A stretch of DNA of 55,079 nt from Collinsella sp. (GCA_018382295.1 JAGZQF010000007.1:1-55079), one strand, 5' to 3'. Numbered from the stretch's first letter, positions 31,578 to 40,491 are shown. The notes: generated by a model not told the origin, from the sequence alone. A program made the numbers and translations.

Positions 31578-34478
31578 ATGACCCAGCCCTTGCCCTGGGA
31601 AAAGAACACCGCGGTACCCGTGCCGCCCGCGCCGGAACCCGTGCCGCTCGATGCATACACCACCCCTGCTGCGCCGGAGCCCGAGCTCGTTCCGCTCGAC
31701 ATCTACGACGCTCCCGCGCCGGCGCTCAAGCCCGCCAAGCCGCTCGTCGACATCGACAGCCTTAATCCCGCCCAGCGCGAGGCGGTCCTGACCACCGAGG
31801 GCCCGCTGCTGGTCCTTGCCGGCGCCGGCTCGGGCAAGACCCGCGTCCTGACCTTTCGCATCGCGCATATGCTCGGCGACCTGGGCGTTAAGCCCTGGCA
31901 GATTCTTGCCATCACGTTTACCAACAAGGCCGCGGCCGAGATGCGTGAGCGTCTGGCGGCACTCATTCCCAGCGGCACCCGTGGCATGTGGGTGTGCACC
32001 TTCCATGCCATGTGCGTGCGTATGCTGCGCGAGGACGCCGACCTGCTGGGCTACACCGGTCAGTTCACCATCTACGATGACGACGATTCCAAGCGCATGG
32101 TGCGCGATATTATGCAGGCGCTCGGTATCGAGCAAAAGCAATTCCCCATCAATATGATCCGCAGCAAGATCAGTTCGGCCAAAAACGCCATGATCGGCCC
32201 CGAGGACATGCTCAAATCCGCCGACAGCCCCAACGACAAAAAGGCCGCGCAGGTCTACCTGGAGCTGGAACGCCGCCTGCGCGCCGCCAACGCGATGGAC
32301 TTCGACGACCTGCTCGTGCGCACGCTCGAGCTGCTGCGCACCCGCCCCGAGGTGCTCGATAAGTACCAAGAGCGTTTCCGCTACATTAGCGTCGACGAGT
32401 ATCAGGACACCAACCACGTCCAGTACGAGATCGCCAACCTGCTGGCCGCCAAGTACCAAAACCTCATGGTCGTGGGCGACGATGACCAGTCCATTTATAG
32501 CTGGCGCGGCGCCGACATCACCAACATCCTGGACTTTGAGAAGGACTTTAAAAACTGCAAGACCGTCAAGCTGGAGCAGAACTATCGCTCCACGGGTCAT
32601 ATCCTGAGCGCCGCCAATGCCGTTGTTCGCCATAACTCGCAGCGCAAGGACAAGCGCCTGTTTACGGCCGAGGGCGACGGCGAGAAGATTCAGGCCTTCC
32701 AGGCAAGCGATGAGCGCGACGAGGGCCGCTGGATTGCTGGCGAGATCGAAAAGCTGCATTCCAAGGGCACGAGCTACGACGACATCGCCGTGTTCTACCG
32801 CACCAACGCCCAGTCGCGTATTCTCGAAGATATGTTCCTGCGCGCAGGCGTGCCCTACAAGATCGTGGGTGGCACGCGATTCTTCGACCGTGCCGAGATC
32901 CGCGACGTCATGGCCTATCTTAAGATGATTGTGAACCCGGCCGACGAGATGAGCGTCAAGCGCGTCATCAACACGCCGCGCCGCGGCATCGGCTCCACCT
33001 CGATTCAAAAGATTGAGCAGCTGGCGCGCGACAACCGTTGCTCGTTCTTCCAGGCCTGCGAGATCGCGTGCGCCGAGACCGGCATGTTTAGCGCCAAGGT
33101 CCGCAACGGCCTGTCGAGCTTTGTGTCGCTGGTGCGCGAAGGTCGCCGCATGGACGGCGAGCTCAAGGACGTTGTCGAGATGATCGTCGATAAAACGGGC
33201 CTTCTGCAGGCCTTCCGCGCCGAGGGAACCATGGAGTCCGAGAGCCGCGCCGAGAACATTCAGGAATTCTTGGGCGTTGCTGCCGAATTTGAAGAGACGC
33301 ACGAGGATATCGAGGGTACGCTCGAGAGCTTGGAAGAGCTGCGCGCGGCTGGCGTTGCCGATGTACCGGCCGGCGCCGAGTCCGAGCCCGTCGTGGTGAG
33401 CGCGCCTGCGCCTGAACCGGGGCCGTCTGCCCCGGCATCCTCGTTTGAGGCGCTCGTTGGCGCGCGTGATGCCGCGGGTTCAAATCCGCTCGATAGCCTG
33501 GCGGCCCCGGCGCTTTCTCCGCAGGATGCCCTGGCCGCCGCCATCGCGGGCAACGCCTATGCCGCGCCAACGGAGATGCCGGCGGGCGCCGTGCATGCCG
33601 ACGAGATCGAGCGCACCTACGGTCCGCTCACCTGCAAGGCGCTGCCGGCACTCATGGAGTGGCTGGCCCTGCGCTCCGACTTGGATTCCCTGGCCGGAGA
33701 GACGCATGCCATCACCATGATGACCATCCACTCCGCCAAGGGCCTGGAGTTCCCCGCGGTGTTCGTGGCCGGCATGGAGGAGGGCATCTTCCCGCACGTG
33801 CACGACTTTGGCGGCAGCGATGACCCGGGCAAGCTCGAGGAGGAGCGTCGCCTGGCCTACGTTGCCATCACGCGTGCCCGTAAGCGACTGTTCTTGACCT
33901 ATGCGGCCACACGTCGCACCTACGGTTCGACCTCTGCCAACCCGCGCTCGCGCTTCCTCAACGAGATTCCGTTTGAGGATATCGAGTTTAGCGGTATCGG
34001 CTCTGCCGGTTTTGAGGGCACGGGCTGGGAGAAGCGCGGCGACCGTCACGGCACCTTTGGCTCGGGCATGGGCTCGGATATGTATGGCGGCAAGGTGTTC
34101 GGTTCGCATACGCGCTCGACCGGCGGTTCCGGTTCGCGCGGCGGATCGAGCTTTGACGATTTCTTTGGCGGCAGCAGCTACGGGACCGAGCGCCATCGTG
34201 GGGTTTCGCCCGATGCCGGCCGTGTTGCCTCGACCTTTGGCTCGGGCGCGCCGCGAGCCAAAAAGCCCTCGTCCAAGGTGTCCCCGACGGTGGAGCGCAA
34301 GGTCGATCGCGCCAGCGCATCGCAGGACTTTGCCGCGGGCGATACCGTGAGCCACAAGACCTTTGGCACGGGTACCGTGATCTCGGTCGCTGGAGACATG
34401 ATCGAGGTTCAATTCGAAAAGACCGGCCAGACCAAAAAGCTGATGAAAGGTTTTGCACCGATTGTCAAGCTGTCGTGA
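31578..34478 (+). CDS. pcrA: UvrD/PcrA-type DNA helicase, extended
   Basis: Superfamily 1A 3'-5' helicase for repair and for removing proteins from DNA. It has 966 residues; relatives are usually 700-800. Motifs: Walker A AGAGSGKTRV (81-90), ITFTNKAAAEM, VDEYQDTN, VVGDDDQSIYSWRGA, LEQNYRST, TIHSAKGLEFPAVFV and VAITRARKRLFLTYA. Extra parts are a Pro/Ala-rich N-terminus (1-57), an Ala/Pro-rich insert at about 589-676 before the last motifs, and a Gly/Ser-rich linker to the C-terminal PcrA-type domain (GDTVSHKTFGTGTV...). The ATG follows GAGGAG. Confidence 0.95.
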   Translation: MTQPLPWEKNTAVPVPPAPEPVPLDAYTTPAAPEPELVPLDIYDAPAPALKPAKPLVDIDSLNPAQREAVLTTEGPLLVLAGAGSGKTRVLTFRIAHMLGDLGVKPWQILAITFTNKAAAEMRERLAALIPSGTRGMWVCTFHAMCVRMLREDADLLGYTGQFTIYDDDDSKRMVRDIMQALGIEQKQFPINMIRSKISSAKNAMIGPEDMLKSADSPNDKKAAQVYLELERRLRAANAMDFDDLLVRTLELLRTRPEVLDKYQERFRYISVDEYQDTNHVQYEIANLLAAKYQNLMVVGDDDQSIYSWRGADITNILDFEKDFKNCKTVKLEQNYRSTGHILSAANAVVRHNSQRKDKRLFTAEGDGEKIQAFQASDERDEGRWIAGEIEKLHSKGTSYDDIAVFYRTNAQSRILEDMFLRAGVPYKIVGGTRFFDRAEIRDVMAYLKMIVNPADEMSVKRVINTPRRGIGSTSIQKIEQLARDNRCSFFQACEIACAETGMFSAKVRNGLSSFVSLVREGRRMDGELKDVVEMIVDKTGLLQAFRAEGTMESESRAENIQEFLGVAAEFEETHEDIEGTLESLEELRAAGVADVPAGAESEPVVVSAPAPEPGPSAPASSFEALVGARDAAGSNPLDSLAAPALSPQDALAAAIAGNAYAAPTEMPAGAVHADEIERTYGPLTCKALPALMEWLALRSDLDSLAGETHAITMMTIHSAKGLEFPAVFVAGMEEGIFPHVHDFGGSDDPGKLEEERRLAYVAITRARKRLFLTYAATRRTYGSTSANPRSRFLNEIPFEDIEFSGIGSAGFEGTGWEKRGDRHGTFGSGMGSDMYGGKVFGSHTRSTGGSGSRGGSSFDDFFGGSSYGTERHRGVSPDAGRVASTFGSGAPRAKKPSSKVSPTVERKVDRASASQDFAAGDTVSHKTFGTGTVISVAGDMIEVQFEKTGQTKKLMKGFAPIVKLS

Positions 34479-34485
34479 TCCTGGC

Positions 34486-34615
34486 GGACCTGGGCGGGCG
34501 TACGGGGCAACATCGCCTGCTCGGGCAGTCCTGCGCAAGACGGAGAGCACATTAAGTGCTCTCCTTTGCGTGCGGAACTCGCGATCGATGTTGCCCCGTA
34601 CGCCCGCCCAGGTCC
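34486..34615. repeat. 130-base palindrome with perfect 30-bp arms
   Basis: Arms 34486-34515 and 34586-34615 are perfectly complementary. Inside is a second hairpin, GGAGAGCAC (34542-34550) with GTGCTCTCC (34556-34564), loop ATTAA. The remainder pairs loosely (GCGCAA/TTGCGT). It fills the gap right after pcrA, opposite manA. Confidence 0.95.
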
Positions 34616-34694
34616 TTAGATAACGTTGTTTGCGAACGTCGCTCTGCTCGTTCGCTTTTTGATCTGGAGAGCCGGGTGGGCTGATATATATGGA

Positions 34695-34732
34695 CAAGGG
34701 GCTCCCCCGTTGGTGAACGGGGGAGCCCCTTG
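34695..34732. terminator. Bidirectional terminator between pcrA and manA
   Basis: A perfect 17-bp stem (34695-34711 with 34716-34732), loop GGTG, built around GGGGCTCCCCC. The T run is short on both strands, but its strength and convergent position suit a terminator. Confidence 0.75.
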
Positions 34733-34756
34733 TTGCGTTTGGGTAGTTGGTGCGAA

Positions 34757-35689
34757 CTAGAGGTGGCTGATGATCAGTTCCATCTTGCCTTCGAGGTCGA
34801 TGGAGCTGACGGTGCTCGGGGCCAGCAGGTTGCTTCCCTTGTGGACGGGGTCGCCGCAGATGGTGCCTTTGCCGTCGATGACCGACAGGCACATGAAGGG
34901 CCAGCGCTGGTCGAGGGTCTTGCTGCCGTCGACGCGTACGCGATCGACGGTGTAGCAGGGGTTGGACTCGAGCTCGGTCACGCCGTCGACCTCGGGCGCG
35001 GTCACCGTGCCGTCGGTCGGAGCCTGAGCACCAAAGTCGATGCAGTCGAGGCTCTGCTCAATGTGCAGGGGACGCAGTTTGCCGTCGGTGCCGGGGCGGT
35101 CGTAATCGTACAGGCGATACGTCACGTCGCACGACTGCTGCGTCTCCAAAATGAGCGTGCCGGTCTTGATGGCGTGCACAGTGCCGGAATCAATCTGGAA
35201 AAAGTCGCCCTTGTGGATCGGCAGCACGTTGAGCATGTCGCCCCAGCGGCCGTCCTCGATCATCTGTGCGGCCTCGGTGCGGTCTTTAGCACGCTGGCCG
35301 ACGATGATCGTGGCACCGGGTTCGCAGTCCAGTACATACCAGCACTCGGTTTTGCCCAGGCTGCCGTTCTCGTGCTTGGCGGCGTACTCGTCGTTGGGAT
35401 GAATCTGGATCGAAAGGTCGTCCTTGGCGTCCAGAATCTTAATGAGCAGCGGGAACTCCTTGCCCTCGCAGTTGCCAAAGAGCTCGCGGTGCTCGGCCCA
35501 CAGCCACGAAAGCGTGCGGCCTGCATACGGGCCCTCCGCAATCTGGCAGTCGCCGTTGGGGTGTGCCGAGATGGCCCAGCACTCACCGATGGGACCTTCG
35601 GGAATATCGTAACCAAATACGGTTTCGAGCTGGCGGCCACCCCAGATCTTCTCGTGGAAGATCGGCGTCAGTTTAATCAAATCGGACAT
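34757..35689 (-). CDS. manA: Mannose-6-phosphate isomerase, class I
   Basis: Zinc enzyme interconverting mannose 6-phosphate and fructose 6-phosphate. The 310-residue protein is the short, Bacillus-type form: FHEKIWGGRQLE, zinc ligands in IQIHPNDEYA, KTECWYVLD and SGTVHAI, and a C-terminal cupin with KGSNLLAP. Two ATGs two codons apart are possible (35695, 35689); I prefer 35689, seven bases after GGGGG. It lies 73 bases downstream of gntR on the same strand, so the two are likely cotranscribed. Confidence 0.93.
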   Translation of the reverse strand: MSDLIKLTPIFHEKIWGGRQLETVFGYDIPEGPIGECWAISAHPNGDCQIAEGPYAGRTLSWLWAEHRELFGNCEGKEFPLLIKILDAKDDLSIQIHPNDEYAAKHENGSLGKTECWYVLDCEPGATIIVGQRAKDRTEAAQMIEDGRWGDMLNVLPIHKGDFFQIDSGTVHAIKTGTLILETQQSCDVTYRLYDYDRPGTDGKLRPLHIEQSLDCIDFGAQAPTDGTVTAPEVDGVTELESNPCYTVDRVRVDGSKTLDQRWPFMCLSVIDGKGTICGDPVHKGSNLLAPSTVSSIDLEGKMELIISHL

Positions 35690-35762
35690 GTTCATACCCC
35701 CATTATGTTGCGCGGGCGTTGCGCAAAACAGCTCGAAACGAGCGCCCGCGTGACTACAAAAC

Positions 35763-36482
35763 CTATGCCAACGTTACGTTGTGCAACTCAAAGCGGTCGC
35801 CAACGTTGCGCGAGACCGAATACTCAAAGGCGCCGCCGCTATCCAAGAAGCCAATCTGGGTGAGCTCGAGCAAGGGAGAGCCGGGTTTGGTATCCAGGCG
35901 CTCAGCTTCTTCCTCGGTTGCTGCCACGGCGCGAATGGTACGGTGAAAGCTCGAAATCTTCAGCCCACATTGCTCGCGGATGAAGCGGTAGAGCGATCCG
36001 TACAGGTCCTTCTTTTTAAGGCCTGGAATCAGCTCGAGGGGCATGTAGGTGTACTCGATAACGATGGGCTTCTCATCGGCCTGACGCACGCGCACGACGT
36101 GATAGGCAAAGTCATCCTCGGCAATTCCCAGCTGGGCTGCGATGTCCGCTGGTGGATTAACGATCGAGAAATCGTAGACCACCGAGGTCACCTTCTCCCC
36201 GCGGTGCTCATATGAAAAGCCCTGGGCACGGTCGTTTTTGCCCTGAAAAAACGCCTGGCCGGGAAGCCCCGCCGTGTCCTTAACGTAGGTACCCGATCCA
36301 CGACGGCTGGTAATAAGACCTTCCTCGGTGATTTGCTCGATAGCTCGTTTGACGGTGATTTTGGAAACGCTATAGAGCTCGCAGAACTCAACGACGGTGG
36401 GAAGCTTATCGCCCGGTTTAAGAGCGCCATCCTCGATACTTCGACGAATATCTGCAGCTATCGCCTCGTATTTGGGAATCAA
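35763..36482 (-). CDS. GntR-family regulator with UTRA sensor domain
   Basis: 239-residue repressor. The N-terminal winged helix (PKYEAIAADIRRSIEDGALKPGDKLP...SKITVKRAIEQITEEGLITSRRGSGTYV) binds DNA. The C-terminal UTRA domain (about 85-239) has the family-like VVYDFSIVNPPADIAAQLG, YHVVRVRQADEKPIVIEYTYMPLE and SSFHRTIRAV, and would bind a sugar phosphate or similar effector. The start is TTG 36482, five bases after AAGGAGG. It sits between manA and the divergent sugar kinase gene and probably controls both. Confidence 0.92.
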   Translation of the reverse strand: MIPKYEAIAADIRRSIEDGALKPGDKLPTVVEFCELYSVSKITVKRAIEQITEEGLITSRRGSGTYVKDTAGLPGQAFFQGKNDRAQGFSYEHRGEKVTSVVYDFSIVNPPADIAAQLGIAEDDFAYHVVRVRQADEKPIVIEYTYMPLELIPGLKKKDLYGSLYRFIREQCGLKISSFHRTIRAVAATEEEAERLDTKPGSPLLELTQIGFLDSGGAFEYSVSRNVGDRFELHNVTLA

Positions 36483-36819
36483 GGAACCTCCTTTCCAACT
36501 TGATTGAGAATAAAAGAAAGTATAGTCAACGCCTAAGTATCTCTATTGAGTTATTGAAAAGTTCGAGAAAGATAAAATCAAAAGACGTCCCGCTTGTAAA
36601 ATCAGAGCGTTTTAAATGATAAACATCTGAGTAGTGTCGTGTTGAGGAATGATCGGTCCGAGGACAGGACCGAACCGATATAGCGGCCAGCGAACCGAAT
36701 CTCGTACTCTGCGTTTCCCCAGATATAACCTGCCAAAACAAACCTGTCCCTTTTTGGTAGGTTTTTGCCTTGGGAGCGGTACCATACAGGCAATGTTTAA
36801 ACGAGAAAGGTGGGCTCCC
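36483..36819. other. A/T-rich divergent control region, gntR and glcK (337 bp)
   Basis: Clearly richer in A+T than the rest of the window. For gntR, TATACT reads on the minus strand (36519-36524), next to TTGACT. A short hairpin TCGGTCC/GGACCGA lies near 36653-36673. GATATAA (36722-36728) may be a -10 for glcK and runs into the leader hairpin. No gene is visible. This is the likely site of GntR control. Confidence 0.5.
36727..36766 (+). promoter_or_regulatory. Terminator-like hairpin in the glcK leader
   Basis: AACCTGCCAAAA (36727-36738) pairs with TTTTGGTAGGTT (36752-36763), one wobble, followed by TTT. It ends 53 bases before the glcK start. Its minus strand contains the same repeat as the hisB-hisH gap. 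It could be a dispersed repeat, an attenuator, or a terminator against read-through. Confidence 0.55.
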
Positions 36820-37773
36820 ATGGAACCTAAGCAGTACTACATCGGCATTGACGTCGGCGGCACTTCGGTTAAGGAGGGCCTGTTCGACGAGGACGGCAAC
36901 CTGCTAGCCAAGGCCAGCGTGCCTACGCCTCCCATCGTTGACGCCGCGGGCTTTGCCGCGGTGACCGAGGCTATCGACCAGGTGGTCGCCAAGGCTCGGA
37001 TTCCGCGTGCCTTTGTGGCGGGCATTGGCCTGGCCGTTCCGTGCCCCATCCCGGCATCGGGCGATGCCAAGGTCAAGGCCAACATTGCCATTAACCTGCC
37101 CGAGCTGAGGATCGCCATTCAAAAGCACTGCCCTGACGCGGTCGTTAAGTACGAGAACGATGCCAACGCCGCTGCCATGGGCGAGGCCTGGCTCGGTTCT
37201 GCCAAGGGCGTGCAGAACGTGGTGATGGTCACCATCGGTACCGGCGTGGGCGGCGGCGTTATCGTCAACGGCGACGTGGTATCGGGCGTTGTGGGCGCCG
37301 GCGGCGAGATTGGCCACATGTGCCTGAACCCGGCCGAGGAGCGTACCTGCGGCTGCGGTGGCCATGGCCACCTGGAGCAGTATTCCAGTGCCACCGGCGT
37401 GGTGAGCAACTACCTTGCCGAGTGCAAGAAGGCGGGCGTCGAGCCCATCGAGCTCACCGGCCCCTCAGATTCCAAGGACGTGTTCCAGGCCTGCCGCGAG
37501 GGTGACAAGCTGGCGCTGGCAGCTGCCGATACCATGGCCGACTATCTCGGCCGCGCTCTGGCGCTTATCGCCAACGTGGTCGACCCCGAGATGTTCCTGA
37601 TCGGTGGTGGCGCGTCCGCTTCGGCCGATGTCTACCTCGACGCCGTTCGCGAGCACTTCCAGCGCTACGCGCTTTCCGCCTCGCGTGAGACGCCCATTAA
37701 GGTCGCTTCGCTCGGCAACGACGCCGGCATCATCGGCGCCGCCTACGTAGCTCTGCGCGCCGCCGGTAAATAG
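36820..37773 (+). CDS. glcK: ROK-family glucokinase
   Basis: Phosphorylates glucose with ATP. It has 317 residues. Motifs: phosphate loop GIDVGGTSVKEGLFDEDG, sugar-binding ENDANAAAMGEA, GTGVGGGVIVNG, GEIGHMCLNP and the ROK zinc motif CGCGGHGHLEQ, then GGGASASADV. The start at 36820 follows GAGAAAGG by nine bases. Divergent from a GntR regulator followed by manA, which suggests a small sugar-use locus. Other hexoses remain possible as substrates. Confidence 0.92.
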   Translation: MEPKQYYIGIDVGGTSVKEGLFDEDGNLLAKASVPTPPIVDAAGFAAVTEAIDQVVAKARIPRAFVAGIGLAVPCPIPASGDAKVKANIAINLPELRIAIQKHCPDAVVKYENDANAAAMGEAWLGSAKGVQNVVMVTIGTGVGGGVIVNGDVVSGVVGAGGEIGHMCLNPAEERTCGCGGHGHLEQYSSATGVVSNYLAECKKAGVEPIELTGPSDSKDVFQACREGDKLALAAADTMADYLGRALALIANVVDPEMFLIGGGASASADVYLDAVREHFQRYALSASRETPIKVASLGNDAGIIGAAYVALRAAGK

Positions 37774-37774
37774 C

Positions 37775-37806
37775 TGGTGCAAGGGGGTCAGGTTACTTTG
37801 CACCAA
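37775..37806. repeat. Family B repeat, copy 2
   Basis: TGGTGCAAGGGGGTCAGGTT continues ACTTTGCACCAA. The ends TGGTGCAA and TTGCACCA are perfectly complementary. It is the minus-strand form of 31406-31438 and directly follows the glcK stop. Confidence 0.75.
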
Positions 37807-37939
37807 CACGGTGTAAAAGGGACAGCCTTGGCCCCCGTGCCTGCCCCAAAATATGCCGTGGCCCTTCCGTCTGCGAAGGCTCGGCATCGGCGTGCTACCA
37901 TAGCTACGTCCAAGTACACATATCAAGTGGAGGATATCC

Positions 37940-38863
37940 ATGGCAAACGTTCTTGTCTTTGGTCACCAGAACCCCGATAACGACGCCATCATGAGCGCCG
38001 TCGTCCTGTCCCAGCTGCTCAACCAGGTTGAGTATGCCGGCAACACCTACGAGGCCTGCGCCCTTGGTCAGCTTCCGGCAGAGTCCGCCAAGCTGCTCGC
38101 CGACGCCGGTATCGCCGAGCCTCGCGTGATCGAGTCCGTCGAGGCCGGTCAGCTCGTCGTCCTCACCGACCACAACGAGTCCGCCCAGTCCGTCGCCGGT
38201 CTTAAGGACGCCACGGTCTTTGGCGTCGTCGATCATCATCGCATCGGCGACTTCGAGACCGCCGGCCCGCTGCACTATATCTGCCTGCCCTGGGGCTCCA
38301 GCTGCACCATCGTCACCAAGCTCGCCGGCGTGCTCGGCGTTGAGCTTTCCGACGTCCAGGCCAAGCTGCTGCTCTCGGCCATGATGACCGATACGCTCAT
38401 GCTCAAGAGCCCCACCACCACCGATGTCGACCGCGCCGTCGCCGCCAAGCTCGGCGAGCAGGTGGGCGTCGACCCGGTCAAGTTTGGCATGGAGGTCTTC
38501 CTTACCCGTCCGTCCGGCTCCTTCACCGCAGCCGAGATGGTCGGCAACGACATCAAGATGTTCGAGCCCGCCGGCAAGAAGCTGCTCATCGGCCAGTACG
38601 AGACTGTCGACAAGAGCCGCGCGCTCGGCATGATCGACGAGATCCGCGAGGCCATGCGCGCCTACGCCGCCGAGAAGGGTGCCGACGGCATCGTCCTGTG
38701 CATCACCGACATCATGGAGGAGGGCTCGCAGGTCCTGCTCGAGGGCGAGACCGAGGCTGCTCAGAAGGGCCTGGGCATTGCCGACGAGCACGACGGCGTC
38801 TGGATGCCGGGTGTCCTCTCCCGTAAGAAGCAGGTCGCTGCCCCCATCATGGCCGCCTGCTAG
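37940..38863 (+). CDS. ppaC: Manganese-dependent inorganic pyrophosphatase, family II
   Basis: Hydrolyses pyrophosphate, pulling biosynthetic reactions forward. The 307-residue DHH/DHHA2 protein has the metal ligands VFGHQNPDNDAIMSA, LTDHNE, VVDHHRIGD and, after WGSSCTIV, SAMMTDTLM. The C-terminal substrate site has RKKQVAAPI. The ATG follows GTGGAGGATATCC. A monocistronic gene with a terminator; TACCAT at 37895-37900 is a possible -10. Confidence 0.96.
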   Translation: MANVLVFGHQNPDNDAIMSAVVLSQLLNQVEYAGNTYEACALGQLPAESAKLLADAGIAEPRVIESVEAGQLVVLTDHNESAQSVAGLKDATVFGVVDHHRIGDFETAGPLHYICLPWGSSCTIVTKLAGVLGVELSDVQAKLLLSAMMTDTLMLKSPTTTDVDRAVAAKLGEQVGVDPVKFGMEVFLTRPSGSFTAAEMVGNDIKMFEPAGKKLLIGQYETVDKSRALGMIDEIREAMRAYAAEKGADGIVLCITDIMEEGSQVLLEGETEAAQKGLGIADEHDGVWMPGVLSRKKQVAAPIMAAC

Positions 38864-38882
38864 GTTTAGTTGACCAAACGCC

Positions 38883-38924
38883 ACGACCGGATCGCGGACG
38901 CCCCGCGCTCCGGTCGTTTTTTTT
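38883..38924 (+). terminator. Terminator after ppaC
   Basis: ACGACCGG (38883-38890) pairs with CCGGTCGT (38910-38917), an inner GCG/CGC adds to the stem, and eight T follow. Confidence 0.93.
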
Positions 38925-39063
38925 GTGCACGGCGCCGCATCGTCTCTTGGACAGGCGTGCCCGTGCCGTTGAGCAAATAATGTTCAACTTGTGGTTCCGC
39001 TTTTCGGCCGCGCCTGCGCGCTTGTCGTGCAGGGTAGGCTAGATGCAAGCGTAATACGTTAGA

Positions 39064-39099
39064 GCGCGGCGCCGCCACTTGGGCGGGCCGTGCTTTTTT
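39064..39099 (+). promoter_or_regulatory. Intrinsic-terminator-like hairpin in the nhaA leader
   Basis: Bases 39064-39076 pair with 39082-39093 with one bulged G and one G-T, around a 5-base loop, and six T follow (39094-39099). It ends 33 bases before the nhaA ATG. Because ppaC already has its own terminator 140 bases upstream, this second one may be an attenuator that decides whether nhaA is read. Confidence 0.65.
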
Positions 39100-39132
39100 A
39101 AGACGGGAGCCATCCCGTGAAAGGAGCCGCCC

Positions 39133-40491
39133 ATGGCAGCAACTGAGCAGCTGTTCAACGTTCGTGAGCGCAAGCGCTTTGAGCGTCACGATATCTGGGA
39201 GCGCATCGCCGAGAACGGCACGATTTCCGCCGCCGTCATGGTCTTCGCCGCCATCGCCGCCGTCATTTGCGCTAATACCGATGCCTACGAGGCCATCCAT
39301 CACTTTTTGGAGACCCCGTTGTATGTGGGTCTGGGCAACCTTACGGCCGGTCTTACCGTTGAGCTTTTCGTCAACGACTTCCTCATGGCGATTTTCTTTT
39401 TGTTGGTGGGCATTGAGCTTAAGTACGAGATGACGGTCGGCGAGCTCAAAAATCCGCGTCAGGCCATGCTTCCCATGCTGGCGGCCGTGGGCGGCGTCGT
39501 CGTTCCCGCCTGCATCTACCTGATCTTTAACCATGCTGGCGCGCACAACGGCTGGGCCATCCCCATGGCAACCGATATTGCCTTCGCACTGGGCGTGCTG
39601 TCGCTTTTGGGCAATCGCGTGCCCAACGGCGTGCGCGTGTTCTTCTCGACGCTCGCCATCGCCGACGACCTCATCTCTATCGCCGCCATCGCCATCTTCT
39701 ACGGTCAGAGCCCCAATCCGTTTTGGTTGGGCGCCGCCGCGCTTGTGACCTGCGCGCTCGTGTGGCTCAACAAGACGCAGCATTACCGCCTTGCCCCGTA
39801 TTCGGTACTGGGTCTGCTGTTGTGGTTCTGCATGTTCAAGAGCGGCGTACACGCCACGCTTGCCGGCGTCATCCTGGCCTTTACCATCCCGGCCAAGTGC
39901 GGCGTCAAGCTCGATAGCCTCACCGATTGGTTGGGCGAGTGCCTGCCGCTGCTCGATGACCGCTACGACGACGAGGCACACATCCTGGGCCAGCATGACT
40001 TTACCGTCTCGACCACCAAGGTCGAGCGCGTCATGCACCGCGTGACCCCGCCGCTCATCCGCATGGAGCGTCTGATCTCCACGCCGGTCAACTTTGTGAT
40101 CCTGCCGATCTTTGCGTTCGTCAACGCACAGGTTCGCCTGGTGGGCGTGGACATGAGCACGCTGCTCACTGACCCGGTGACGCTCGGCGTGTACTTTGGC
40201 ATGCTGCTGGGCAAACCGATCGGTATCTTTGGTATGACGTTTGCCCTGGTTAAGCTTAAGGCCTGCGAGCTGCCGCACAATGTCAACTGGCACATGATTG
40301 CCGGCGTGGGCATTCTGGGCGGTATCGGCTTTACCATGTCGATTCTCATCAGCGGCCTTGCCTTCCCGACGGCCCAGTTTGAGGTTCTGGCTGCCAAGGC
40401 CGCCATCCTTGCCGGTTCGGTCACCGCCGCCGTGCTCGGCATGATCTACATGAGCGTGGTCTGCAAGCACCCCGCGCCCAAGGGCGAGTAA
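39133..40491 (+). CDS. nhaA: Na+/H+ antiporter NhaA
   Basis: Membrane antiporter that exports Na+ in exchange for protons, in pH and salt balance. The 452-residue protein has about 12 helices. Motifs: FFLLVGIELKYEMTVGEL, the unwound-helix region ATDIAFALGVLSLLGNRVP, and the Asp pair of the ion site in STLAIADDLISIAAIAIFY. A hydrophilic stretch of about 60 residues (VKLDSLTDWLGE...) splits the two halves, as in many actinobacterial members. GAAAGGAGCCGCCC precedes the ATG. A terminator follows. Confidence 0.95.
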   Translation: MAATEQLFNVRERKRFERHDIWERIAENGTISAAVMVFAAIAAVICANTDAYEAIHHFLETPLYVGLGNLTAGLTVELFVNDFLMAIFFLLVGIELKYEMTVGELKNPRQAMLPMLAAVGGVVVPACIYLIFNHAGAHNGWAIPMATDIAFALGVLSLLGNRVPNGVRVFFSTLAIADDLISIAAIAIFYGQSPNPFWLGAAALVTCALVWLNKTQHYRLAPYSVLGLLLWFCMFKSGVHATLAGVILAFTIPAKCGVKLDSLTDWLGECLPLLDDRYDDEAHILGQHDFTVSTTKVERVMHRVTPPLIRMERLISTPVNFVILPIFAFVNAQVRLVGVDMSTLLTDPVTLGVYFGMLLGKPIGIFGMTFALVKLKACELPHNVNWHMIAGVGILGGIGFTMSILISGLAFPTAQFEVLAAKAAILAGSVTAAVLGMIYMSVVCKHPAPKGE

